Shown here one piece after another: positions 17,517 through 25,632 of a stretch of DNA of 64,000 nucleotides. The notes beneath the pieces are model-generated. The model saw only the letters and a list, made by a program, of their open reading frames with translations, searched no databases and was not told the origin of the DNA. The stretch comes from Commensalibacter papalotli (GTDB lineage Bacteria > Pseudomonadota > Alphaproteobacteria > Acetobacterales > Acetobacteraceae): NCBI RefSeq assembly GCF_947179115.1, contig NZ_CAMXCI010000005.1, positions 139,842 to 203,841 of the forward strand, written 5' to 3'. Both the position numbers and the translations under genes were made by a program. Position 1 is the first letter of the stretch. The number at the start of each line of letters is the position of its first letter.

Positions 17517-19019
17517 CTATTTATCGTTTTGTTTCATTTTCTCTGCCTTAGCAACGGCTTCATCAATGGTTCCTACCATATAGAAAGCTGCTTCTGGCAA
17601 ATCATCATGCTTACCGTCAATAATTTCTTTAAAGGAACGAACAGTATCTTTAACTGGAACCAGTTTACCAGACATGCCTGTAAAGACTTCAGCAACGTGG
17701 AAAGGTTGAGAAAGAAAGCGTTGAATACGACGTGCGCGCGCAACCACTTTTTTATCTTCTTCAGATAATTCATCCATTCCCAAAATCGCAATAATATCCT
17801 GTAAAGATTTATAATTTTGCAGAATTTGCTGAACTTGACGAGCCACTTGGTAATGCTCTTCGCCAACAATGCGAGGGTCCAAAGAACGAGATGTTGAATC
17901 CAAAGGATCAACAGCAGGATAAATCCCAAGCTCAGAAATGGCACGATTCAACACGGTTGTTGCGTCCAAGTGAGCAAAGGTTGTAGCAGGTGCAGGATCA
18001 GTCAAATCATCAGCAGGCACATAAATTGCTTGCACAGACGTAATAGACCCTTTTTTCGTTGAAGTAATACGTTCTTGCAAGTTACCCATTTCTGTAGCCA
18101 ACGTAGGTTGATAACCCACAGCGGATGGAATACGACCCAATAACGCAGACACTTCAGAACCAGCTTGAGTAAAACGGAAAATATTATCAACAAAGAATAA
18201 TACGTCTTGCCCAGCTTCATCACGAAAATGCTCTGCAACTGTTAAACCAGACAAAGCTACACGAGCACGCGCTCCAGGAGGTTCATTCATCTGACCATAA
18301 ACCAAGGCCACTTTTGAACCTGCTGTACTGGTACCGTCAACTTTAATAACGCCAGCATCTTTCATTTCGTGATAAAGATCGTTACCTTCACGAGTTCTTT
18401 CACCAACACCAGCAAATACAGACACACCACCATGTCCCATTGCGATATTATTGATCAACTCTTGAATCAAAACGGTTTTACCAACACCGGCACCGCCGAA
18501 TAAACCAATTTTACCACCACGAAGATATGGGCAAAGCAAATCAACAACCTTAATTCCTGTTTCCAGAATTTCTGTTGCATCACCTTGTTCTTCAAAAGAG
18601 GGTGCTTCACGGTGAATTGGTGAGTAACTTTTAGCGTTAATTGGGCCTAATTCATCAATCGGTTCACCAATAACGTTCAAAATACGACCTAGTGTTTCGT
18701 TACCAACAGGCATACGAATTTGATGTCCTGTATCAGTAACTTCCATTCCACGAACCATACCATCCGTAGAATCCATCGCAATACAACGAACTTGGTTATC
18801 CCCAATTTCTTGTGCGACTTCTAATACCAGATTACGATCGCCAACTTTACAAGTTAATGCGTTCAAAATATAAGGCAAATCACCAGTAAATTGCACGTCA
18901 ACAACAGCACCTTTAATCTCGGTGACGCGACCTACAGAGTTACTTTTAGATGCAGCCTGATTCCCCGCTGATGAATCAGTATATGCTGCGTTTTTTTCTT
19001 CAATTGCGGTTTCCGACAT
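17517..19019 (-). CDS. atpD: F1 ATP synthase beta subunit
   Basis: 500 aa catalytic subunit. Walker A is GGAGVGKT, followed by GVGERTREGNDLY, Walker B VLFFVDNIFRFTQAG and the DELSEED loop (MDELSEEDKKVV). The N-terminal ~28 residues (Ala/Ser/Asn-rich) precede the usual start of the beta barrel at GRVTEIKGAVVDVQF. This is a short extension of unknown role, seen in some alphaproteobacteria. Confidence 0.98.
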   Translation of the reverse strand: MSETAIEEKNAAYTDSSAGNQAASKSNSVGRVTEIKGAVVDVQFTGDLPYILNALTCKVGDRNLVLEVAQEIGDNQVRCIAMDSTDGMVRGMEVTDTGHQIRMPVGNETLGRILNVIGEPIDELGPINAKSYSPIHREAPSFEEQGDATEILETGIKVVDLLCPYLRGGKIGLFGGAGVGKTVLIQELINNIAMGHGGVSVFAGVGERTREGNDLYHEMKDAGVIKVDGTSTAGSKVALVYGQMNEPPGARARVALSGLTVAEHFRDEAGQDVLFFVDNIFRFTQAGSEVSALLGRIPSAVGYQPTLATEMGNLQERITSTKKGSITSVQAIYVPADDLTDPAPATTFAHLDATTVLNRAISELGIYPAVDPLDSTSRSLDPRIVGEEHYQVARQVQQILQNYKSLQDIIAILGMDELSEEDKKVVARARRIQRFLSQPFHVAEVFTGMSGKLVPVKDTVRSFKEIIDGKHDDLPEAAFYMVGTIDEAVAKAEKMKQNDK

Positions 19020-19054
19020 AATAGGGTCAGCTCCTAGCAGAATAATTATAAAAA

Positions 19055-19975
19055 TCAGGCAGCATTTGCACCTGATATAACCTCAGTAAGTTCACTCGTG
19101 ATATTAGCTTGACGTGTACGGTTATAATGAAGGCTAAGCTTATCGATCGCTTTACCTGCATTACGTGTTGCACTATCCATAGCAGTCATTCGAGCACCTT
19201 GCTCTCCAGCATTGGTTTCCAACATAGCTGAAAGAAGTTGAACCCGCAGATTTTGTGGAAGCAAACGATGCAACACTTCCTCTGGTTCTGGTTCAAACAA
19301 ATATTCAGCTTGAAGTTGTTCGGTACGCGTAGCTAATTTCTCGTCTAACGTTTCTTTTTGTTTTTCTTCAGTCATGGCAACATTCAAAGGAATCAACTGT
19401 AATGCAGTTGGTATTTGTAACATGACATTCTTAAACTGGTTATAAACCACGGTGCATACATCACATTGCTGAGTTTCCAACAATTTTTCAATATAGCTGG
19501 CAACTTGATCAGCAGTTTCAAATGTCACATTACCCAACCGATGATCACCACCTTCGGGTCCCACAACTAAATCAGGATATTCACCACGGAAATAAACATA
19601 AGCTTTAAACCCAATTGGGCATATTTTTACGTTTTTTCCCTCTTTAAGAAGCTTTTGAATTAAGTCACGTGTCGCACGGTTAATATTACCGTTAAACCCA
19701 CCTGCCAAACCACGATCACTGCTCATTGGTATCAACAAATGAAGATCTTGTTTACCTGTCCCTGCCAATAATTTTGGCATACCAGGACGATCTCCAAGAG
19801 ATTCTTTTAAATTGACCAAGATTCGCTGCATCGTTGTAGCAAAAGGTTTTGCTTCGCGAGAGCGTTTCTCTGCACGATGCATCTTTGCTGCAGCCACCAT
19901 TTTCATAGCACTGGTAATCTTCTTAGTCGATTTAACGCTATTAATTCGAGCGCGTAATTCCTTTAAAGAAGCCAT
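19055..19975 (-). CDS. atpG: F1 ATP synthase gamma subunit
   Basis: 306 aa central rotor shaft. It begins with the conserved MASLKELRARINSVKSTKKITSAMKMVAAAK coiled-coil half and ends with the partner helix (MTAMDSATRNAGKAIDKL, YNRTRQANITSELTEV). SSDRGLAGGFNGNI is the core-domain signature. It lies 11 bp after atpA and 35 bp before atpD. Confidence 0.97.
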   Translation of the reverse strand: MASLKELRARINSVKSTKKITSAMKMVAAAKMHRAEKRSREAKPFATTMQRILVNLKESLGDRPGMPKLLAGTGKQDLHLLIPMSSDRGLAGGFNGNINRATRDLIQKLLKEGKNVKICPIGFKAYVYFRGEYPDLVVGPEGGDHRLGNVTFETADQVASYIEKLLETQQCDVCTVVYNQFKNVMLQIPTALQLIPLNVAMTEEKQKETLDEKLATRTEQLQAEYLFEPEPEEVLHRLLPQNLRVQLLSAMLETNAGEQGARMTAMDSATRNAGKAIDKLSLHYNRTRQANITSELTEVISGANAA

Positions 19976-19986
19976 AATGACGCTCC

Positions 19987-21525
19987 TTAAACTTGCTTGA
20001 ACTTAAGAACGAAATCTTTTAAGAATGCTGCGAGTTTCTCTTCCAATTCCTTGGAAATTTGAGCAGCATCACGGATTCCATTTAAAATCTCAGAGCCAGA
20101 AGAACGCATCACTTCGATAAATTGCTTTTCAAAATTACCAATTTTCTCAACTGGAATTTCATCAGTATATCCACGAGTACCAGCATATAAAACGACCACT
20201 TCCTCTTCCATTGTATAAGGAGAGTTTTGAGGTTGTTTTAATAATTCTGTTAAGCGTGCACCACGAGCCAACAATTTTCTGGTAGAAGCATCAAGATCAG
20301 AAGCAAATTGAGAGAATGCTTCCATTTCACGATATTGTGCCAACTCAAGTTTAATACTACCAGCAACTTGCTTCATAGCTTTACTTTGTGCAGCAGAACC
20401 CACACGAGACACTGAAGTACCAACGTTAACCGCAGGACGAATACCACGATAGAAAAGCTCAGTTTCCAAGAAAACCTGACCATCTGTAATCGAAATCACA
20501 TTCGTAGGAATATATGCAGAAACGTCACCAGCTTGTGTTTCGATAACAGGTAAAGCTGTTAATGATCCACCACCATATTCATCAGACATTTTTGCAGCAC
20601 GCTCTAATAAACGAGAATGCAAATAGAACACATCCCCAGGATAAGCTTCACGTCCAGGAGGACGACGCAGCAATAATGACATTTGACGATAAGCAACAGC
20701 TTGCTTTGACAAATCATCATAGCTGATTAATGCATGCATTCCGTTATCACGGAAATATTCACCCATAGAAGCCGCAGCATAAGGCGCAATATATTGCATA
20801 GGAGCAGCATCAGAAGCTGTTGCTGCAACAACGATACAATATTCCATCACGCCTTGCTCTTCAAGGGTACGGACAACCTGAGCCACTGTTGAGCGTTTTT
20901 GACCAATAGCAACGTAAATACAATAAAGTGTTTTCTTTGGATCGTTTAATGCATTGGTTTTCTTTTGCGCAATCATCGTATCGATTAATACGGTTGATTT
21001 TCCTGTTTGACGATCACCAATAATCAATTCACGTTGTCCACGTCCAATAGGAACCAACGCATCAATTGCTTTAATTCCTGTTAACATAGACTCGCAAACA
21101 GATTGGCGAGGCATAATTCCAGGGGCTTTTACTTCAGCCAAACGACGTTCAACGTCTTTTAATGGGCCTTTTCCATCAATTGGATTACCAAGGCCATCAA
21201 CAACACGACCTAAAAGACCTTTACCAACAGGAACGTCAATTACTCGATTCGTACGAGAAACTGTATCCCCTTCACGCACTTGGCTGTCATTTCCAAAAAT
21301 AACAATCCCAACGTGATCACTGGAAAGATTCAATGCCATCCCTGTTAAATCGCCGTTTGCAAAGGAGACTAGCTCACCCGCCATGACGTTTTGCAGGCCA
21401 TAAACCAATGCAATACCGTCACCAACAGACAAAACAATTCCTGTTTCCTCAACGTTAGACTCTTTATCAAAGGACGCAATTTGTTTTTTAAGGATGTCCG
21501 AAATCTCTGCGGGACGGATTTCCAT
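19987..21525 (-). CDS. atpA: F1 ATP synthase alpha subunit
   Basis: 512 aa non-catalytic nucleotide-binding subunit. P-loop GDRQTGKST, and the VGTSVSRVGSAAQ family signature near residue 370. The ATG at 21525 overlaps the atpH stop as TGATG, so translation is probably coupled. A GTG one codon earlier is also open but less likely. Confidence 0.98.
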   Translation of the reverse strand: MEIRPAEISDILKKQIASFDKESNVEETGIVLSVGDGIALVYGLQNVMAGELVSFANGDLTGMALNLSSDHVGIVIFGNDSQVREGDTVSRTNRVIDVPVGKGLLGRVVDGLGNPIDGKGPLKDVERRLAEVKAPGIMPRQSVCESMLTGIKAIDALVPIGRGQRELIIGDRQTGKSTVLIDTMIAQKKTNALNDPKKTLYCIYVAIGQKRSTVAQVVRTLEEQGVMEYCIVVAATASDAAPMQYIAPYAAASMGEYFRDNGMHALISYDDLSKQAVAYRQMSLLLRRPPGREAYPGDVFYLHSRLLERAAKMSDEYGGGSLTALPVIETQAGDVSAYIPTNVISITDGQVFLETELFYRGIRPAVNVGTSVSRVGSAAQSKAMKQVAGSIKLELAQYREMEAFSQFASDLDASTRKLLARGARLTELLKQPQNSPYTMEEEVVVLYAGTRGYTDEIPVEKIGNFEKQFIEVMRSSGSEILNGIRDAAQISKELEEKLAAFLKDFVLKFKQV

Positions 21526-22112
21526 CACGCGGCTCCCTTCATAACATTATGTAGACGATTAAGACGAGATTTAAGGCTAGCATCATAGAGCTGAGCCCCA
21601 ATACGTATCACAAAGCCGCCTAGTAACTTTGTATCAATACGCTCTAGTAAATTAACTTTATTATATCCTGCTTGGGTCAAGCGATCTTTTAACTGAGCAC
21701 GTTGAATGTCTGTCAAAGGATGTGCTGTAATGACTTCGGCCGTGACCAATCCACGACGAAGATTAACCAAAGCAAAAAAAGCTAATAAAATAGCTTTTAA
21801 ACTGGCAAGTCTGCGATTGTTCGCAATTACACCAACAAAATTTTGAAGTAACTGACTGAATCCAACTTGTTTCAAAGTGCCAACAACGATCTCACGACTT
21901 TGCGCTGTATCAAAAGAAGGATTATTTAAAACATCTTTCAACAATTCGCTTTCATTGATAATTTTCAATAGATTTTCAACTTCAACCATGACCTCATTTA
22001 AAGAACGCTCTTCTTCAGCCAATTCATAAAGGGCTGTAGCATAGCGACCTTTGAGATCATTTGCAGTAAAAGTTGATGCTGCAGCAGCAGCCATTGTTGC
22101 ATCGGTATTCAC
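21525..22112 (-). CDS. atpH: F1 ATP synthase delta subunit
   Basis: 195 aa peripheral-stalk subunit linking F1 to the b subunits. GRYATALYELAEEE is the N-terminal helical domain; the C-terminal conserved region is LIERIDTKLLGGFVIRIG-like (residues ~160-178). First gene of the cluster. The frame starts at a GTG (22112); an ATG at 22094 is an alternative. F0 genes are absent, as expected in alphaproteobacteria, where they sit elsewhere. Confidence 0.93.
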   Translation of the reverse strand: MNTDATMAAAAASTFTANDLKGRYATALYELAEEERSLNEVMVEVENLLKIINESELLKDVLNNPSFDTAQSREIVVGTLKQVGFSQLLQNFVGVIANNRRLASLKAILLAFFALVNLRRGLVTAEVITAHPLTDIQRAQLKDRLTQAGYNKVNLLERIDTKLLGGFVIRIGAQLYDASLKSRLNRLHNVMKGAA

Positions 22113-23063
22113 TTGGTTTATTCTTTCATTTCTTTTCTAGAATAGTGTAACAAAGCCAAACAGCTTTCTCTACCTTCCCAACAATTATGATATAAACTTT
22201 TATAAAGGACTTAGTCTATACCAAATCATGTTAAAAATTAAAATTAAAAAGCGCTTTGCTTATAATTTAATCCTTAACTGTTGCAAGTCTGTACAACTCG
22301 CTACTATATTCCAGTATAAAACCATAAAACCCGTACTTTTAATTAATATCTTAGATAAAAGATTTTTCAAAAAAAGGAAAGTCTCTGAAAGCCGAAAACA
22401 ATAAAGATCAAGCAAAAATAATAAATTATTTTTTAATTTGATTTTTTAGTGACAGAACTTTTTTATATCAAAAAGCTGGAGATTAATTATCAATTCGCAT
22501 TCAATTTTCATAAAACTCGCTAACATCAGAAATAATACTAATGTTTATCTCCAGATTTTTTTAGTCTTTTTCTATGAAACTTTTAAATATATACTTATAA
22601 TACTTTCAAATGGCCATCATAAGATAATTTAAGCGTATAACGAACGTTATCATAGCAAATATTTTTAATTGTTTCATTATGTAAACCGCCTTATACAACA
22701 GATTTAATAAATGACTTCACTACGAAAGTTAAAAAACGCTATTTGAATGGAGGTTTGGTTTGAAGTGAATAACACCATTTATAATTAAGTGCTTTATTTT
22801 AATGAGCATTCTGGCATAAAATTATTAAAATATCATATCGGTTTTATACTAAAAATATCAACATTATTATTTTGAGGTATTCGCATTTAAATTTGTCATT
22901 CCAGATTGTCAATTCTAGTAGATTAAGTTTTAAATGGCTATAAATTCGAATATTTACTAAAAAATATCGAAAAACATATATAAAGATCGCCTTACTGTAA
23001 CGATAATATATCTTCATGCGCTGAAGATCTTAATCACATAGTTATTTCAATGTCTGTGGATTT
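22113..23063. other. Long gene-free AT-rich region upstream of the ATP synthase genes
   Basis: About 950 bp with no coding frame I can support on either strand. It must contain the atpH promoter. A short hairpin (ATCTTCA/TGAAGAT near 23011-23029) lies upstream of tRNA-Gly's 3' side. Confidence 0.5.
22259..22286 (-). promoter_or_regulatory. Candidate sigma70 promoter of the atp operon
   Basis: On the minus strand, TTGCAA (22286-22281) and TATAAG (22264-22259) are 16 bp apart, 147 bp upstream of the atpH start. Chance is possible in such AT-rich DNA. Confidence 0.3.
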
Positions 23064-23137
23064 TGGAGCGGGCGAAGGGAATCGAACCCTCCTCAGAAGC
23101 TTGGAAGGCTACTGCATTACCACTATGCTACGCCCGC
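23064..23137 (-). tRNA. tRNA-Gly (anticodon TCC)
   Basis: Cloverleaf on the minus strand: acceptor GCGGGCG/CGCCCGC, anticodon loop CTTCCAA with TCC, T-arm GGGTTCGATTCCC. The 3' CCA is encoded (23066-23064). Confidence 0.95.
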
Positions 23138-23378
23138 TTGTATCTTGAAGAATAGTCTATAATAAAGAGCTATCTAATTTATAACACCTTTTTAGCAAAA
23201 TTTTTCATTAGATCAAGTCTTTTTTTTAAAATTTGCTAACTTTTTATAAAAAATTAGTTTTATAATTTTTTTTACTTGACTTTCTTCACGTTTCATTGCT
23301 TTTTCTCTTAACTGTGATTTGAACAAATTAACCTTGCAAAAGGAATAGTTCTAGTTTAAAATCACACAGTGATCATGC

Positions 23379-23455
23379 AGGGGTGTAGCTCAATTGGCTA
23401 GAGTGCCGGTCTCCAAAACCGGAGGTTGCGGGTTCGAGACCCTCCACCCCTGCCA
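23379..23455 (+). tRNA. tRNA-Trp (anticodon CCA)
   Basis: Acceptor AGGGGTG/CACCCCT, anticodon loop TCTCCAAAA with CCA, T-arm with GGTTCGAGACC, encoded 3' CCA. Its place just before secE-nusG is common in proteobacteria. Confidence 0.96.
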
Positions 23456-23571
23456 TTAGACACGTAAGTATGCCATGAATGTAATCACATTCATCTTGTC
23501 CTTTAACCACGCATCTATATTATATTAAGTCAATATAATTAAAGTGCTATTTTGAGTAGGAAAGGTGTTTC

Positions 23572-23760
23572 GTGTCGGTCAATCCCACGAAATTTCTGCG
23601 TGATGTTCGTAATGAAGCCAAGAAAGTTACTTGGCCAACACGTCGCACGACATTAGTCACAACAGCCGCCGTGCTTGCAATGGCCGCTGGTGCTTCCGCA
23701 TTCTTTTTTATTGTAGACCAAGTCATAGGCTTTGGTATTCAAACTTTGTTTGGCTTATAG
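23572..23760 (+). CDS. secE: Preprotein translocase subunit SecE
   Basis: 62 aa, the short single-span form. The amphipathic N-terminal helix has RNEAKKVTWPTRR, the SecE signature, then one membrane helix (residues ~28-58). It stabilises SecY in the SecYEG channel. GTG start after AGGAAAGG. The nusG start lies 17 bp past the stop. Confidence 0.96.
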   Translation: MSVNPTKFLRDVRNEAKKVTWPTRRTTLVTTAAVLAMAAGASAFFFIVDQVIGFGIQTLFGL

Positions 23761-23776
23761 GAGATTGAAACCAGTC

Positions 23777-24307
23777 ATGACAAAAAGATGGTACGTCATT
23801 CACGTTTACTCTGGATTTGAAAAAAAAGTTGTTCAACAAATCAAAGAACAAGCTGAACAAAAAGGACTAAACGGTCAAATCGAAGAAATTTTGGTTCCTT
23901 CAGAAGAAGTCATCGAAGTTAAACGTGGTCAAAAAGTTCAAACAGAACGCAAATTTTTTCCTGGCTATGTCCTGGTAAAAATGGAAATGACAGATGATGC
24001 TTGGCATTTAATTAAAGACACTCCAAAAGTCACTGGATTTTTGGGGAACAGAATGCGCCCTTCTCCTATTTCCAATGCCGAAGCTGAACAGATCATAAAA
24101 CAAGCTCAGGAAGGCACAAATAGCCCTCGTCCTTCTGTTAATTTTGAAGTAGGTGAGCAAATCAGAGTTTCTGACGGTCCTTTCACCTCATTTAACGGTG
24201 TTGTTGAAGAAGTTGATACAGAAAAAGGCCGCTTAAAAGTCAGCGTCTCTATTTTCGGTCGATCAACCCCAGTTGAACTTGAATATAATCAAGTCGAAAA
24301 ACTGTAA
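23777..24307 (+). CDS. nusG: Transcription elongation/antitermination factor NusG
   Basis: 176 aa. NGN domain begins WYVIHVYSGFEKKV and includes FFPGYVLVKM. The C-terminal KOW domain is GEQIRVSDGPFTSFNGVVEEVD. The open frame extends to 23732 within secE, but the family start and an AGGAG upstream point to ATG at 23777. It is followed by a strong terminator rather than directly by rplK. Confidence 0.96.
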   Translation: MTKRWYVIHVYSGFEKKVVQQIKEQAEQKGLNGQIEEILVPSEEVIEVKRGQKVQTERKFFPGYVLVKMEMTDDAWHLIKDTPKVTGFLGNRMRPSPISNAEAEQIIKQAQEGTNSPRPSVNFEVGEQIRVSDGPFTSFNGVVEEVDTEKGRLKVSVSIFGRSTPVELEYNQVEKL

Positions 24308-24321
24308 GTAAATAGTTTTAC

Positions 24322-24368
24322 AAAAAGCCCTATGATACAAGTAAAAACTTGTATCATAGGGCTTTTTT
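24322..24368 (+). terminator. Terminator after nusG
   Basis: A perfect 20-bp stem (24322-24341 against 24348-24367) with a 6-nt loop, ending in a T6 run. The strongest hairpin in the window. Confidence 0.95.
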
Positions 24369-24734
24369 GTATTTATCATCCCAATACCTTATTAAATATT
24401 CATTAATCTCCTTTTGTAATCTCTATATCTTATAAATTTATCTTGCTGTCATTGAAAAGAATATATCTCACAAATTTATAATATCATTCATATCGTTTAT
24501 GATGACTGACGATATTTTGTATGTTGTTAATATTAAGTCACCTATTGAAATTTGTGTATAATTATGTGATTATGTTAATAGAATAATGTTTTTATATATA
24601 ATGCTCACCACGACCTTCATGATAGGGTCATTAAACAAAATAAAGTATCCTGTTCATAAACTATTTAATGAAACGAGTTTACGTATATTCTGCGTATCGT
24701 ATGAGTTTTTAGATAACTCTCATTTACTATTTAA
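24369..24734. other. Gene-free stretch at the entry to the accessory island
   Basis: AT-rich, with no supported frame. It separates the nusG terminator from the RelBE pair; I see no clear repeat or integrase site. Confidence 0.45.
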
Positions 24735-25016
24735 TCAAGCATTGGCTGTTCCATAGACTTTTTTATCTTCGCGTTTTCCTACCGCAATGACTAGAATTAC
24801 AATTTCTTCATCAATGACTTGATAAACTAATCTGAAACCAGAAGATCGTAATTTAATTTTATAACAGCTAGCAAGATCTCCATGTAAACGGGCAGATTCA
24901 ATATGAGGATTATTTTGTAGTTGTTTTAATTTCTTTTTGAATTGCGTTTGAATAGATTTATCGAGTTTATACCATTCTTTTAAAGCTCTTTCATCAAAGT
25001 CAATATTAAAGGTCAT
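24735..25016 (-). CDS. relE: RelE family mRNA interferase toxin
   Basis: 93 aa. Close to E. coli RelE throughout: FDERALKEWYKLD, QFKKKLKQLQNNP, ARLHGDLASCYKIKLRSSGFRLVYQVIDEEIVILVIAVGKRE. The conserved basic residues of the RelE active site (KIKLRSSGFR, GKR) are kept. It cleaves mRNA in the ribosomal A site. Its start overlaps the relB 3' end by 11 bp, the usual coupled arrangement with the antitoxin first. Confidence 0.93.
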   Translation of the reverse strand: MTFNIDFDERALKEWYKLDKSIQTQFKKKLKQLQNNPHIESARLHGDLASCYKIKLRSSGFRLVYQVIDEEIVILVIAVGKREDKKVYGTANA

Positions 25017-25260
25017 CTAAATTAACTCTGACACGTTTTGCAGGACTATTTAAACGTTCACGCACAACCGCTAAAATATCATCATCTTTATCATTATCAC
25101 TGACCATCACTGAAACCTCTGAAAAAGGTAATTTTTTATTTTCAGCAACATAACGTAAGAATAGTCTCAGTGCATCTGAGGGGGATAGTTTCAGATTATC
25201 AAAAACTTTATAAGCATCTTTTTTTAAATTTTCATCCACTCTAATTTGAATAGTGCTCAT
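25006..25260 (-). CDS. relB: RelB/DinJ family antitoxin
   Basis: 84 aa. N-terminal ribbon-helix-helix (IQIRVDENLKKDAYKVFDNLKLSPSDALRLFLRYVAENKKLPF) for DNA binding and dimerisation. The C-terminal tail wraps the toxin, ending RVRVNLDDL much as E. coli RelB does. It neutralises RelE and represses the operon. Confidence 0.92.
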   Translation of the reverse strand: MSTIQIRVDENLKKDAYKVFDNLKLSPSDALRLFLRYVAENKKLPFSEVSVMVSDNDKDDDILAVVRERLNSPAKRVRVNLDDL

Positions 25261-25301
25261 TATTTCTTACCTTCAGATTAAAATATAATAGATAAGTTAT
25301 A

Positions 25302-25320
25302 ATGTAATTACAAATGTAGT
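25302..25320. promoter_or_regulatory. Candidate RelB operator (relO-like)
   Basis: ATGTAA, its inverse TTACAA and ATGTAG occur in a row about 45 bp upstream of relB; the core TGTAATTACA (25303-25312) is a perfect palindrome. E. coli RelB recognises hexads of the form (A/T)TGT(A/C)A. Binding is inferred. Confidence 0.45.
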
Positions 25321-25335
25321 GCAATATTTTGTTTT

Positions 25336-25374
25336 ATGAGTTTAAGTAAAGTATTTTGTATTTAAATGATTACA
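25336..25374 (+). repeat. 39-bp dispersed direct repeat, copy 1
   Basis: Matches 33999-34037 at 34 of 39 positions, same orientation. Its end resembles 27338-27355. It lies 16 bp before an IS6-like end. Confidence 0.55.
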
Positions 25375-25390
25375 AAACAAGAAACGATAT

Positions 25391-25594
25391 GGTCTTGTCG
25401 CAAATTTAGATGATCGCGATTAATCTGTTATAGATATAGATGGAATATTTATATTTAGGAACGATTTATATTTATTGGGTTGATGATTATTCGAGCGATG
25501 AATTGGTATTATCGTTATTGTTTAAGCTATCAAGATATAAAAGAATTATTTTTAGATTGGTTCATCAATGATTTGATCAACCAATCGTAATTCT
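25391..25594 (+). mobile_element. Remnant of an IS6-family insertion sequence (left end)
   Basis: GGTCTTGTCGCAAATTT (25391-25407) resembles IS6-family terminal repeats (GG..TTGTTGCAAA). About 85 bp on, a reading frame encodes IIRAMNWYYRYCLSYQDIKEL, like the transposase N-terminus (IIL.AVRWY.RY.LSYRD.EEL). The frame stops after ~33 codons, so the element is decayed. Confidence 0.5.
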
Positions 25595-25632
25595 GTATAA
25601 GAATGTAAAGCAGATTTATATATTAAGCCGTT

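Noticed and set aside
23732..23776. NusG start at 23732
   Set aside because: It would overlap secE and add 15 non-conserved residues; ATG 23777 has a ribosome-binding site.
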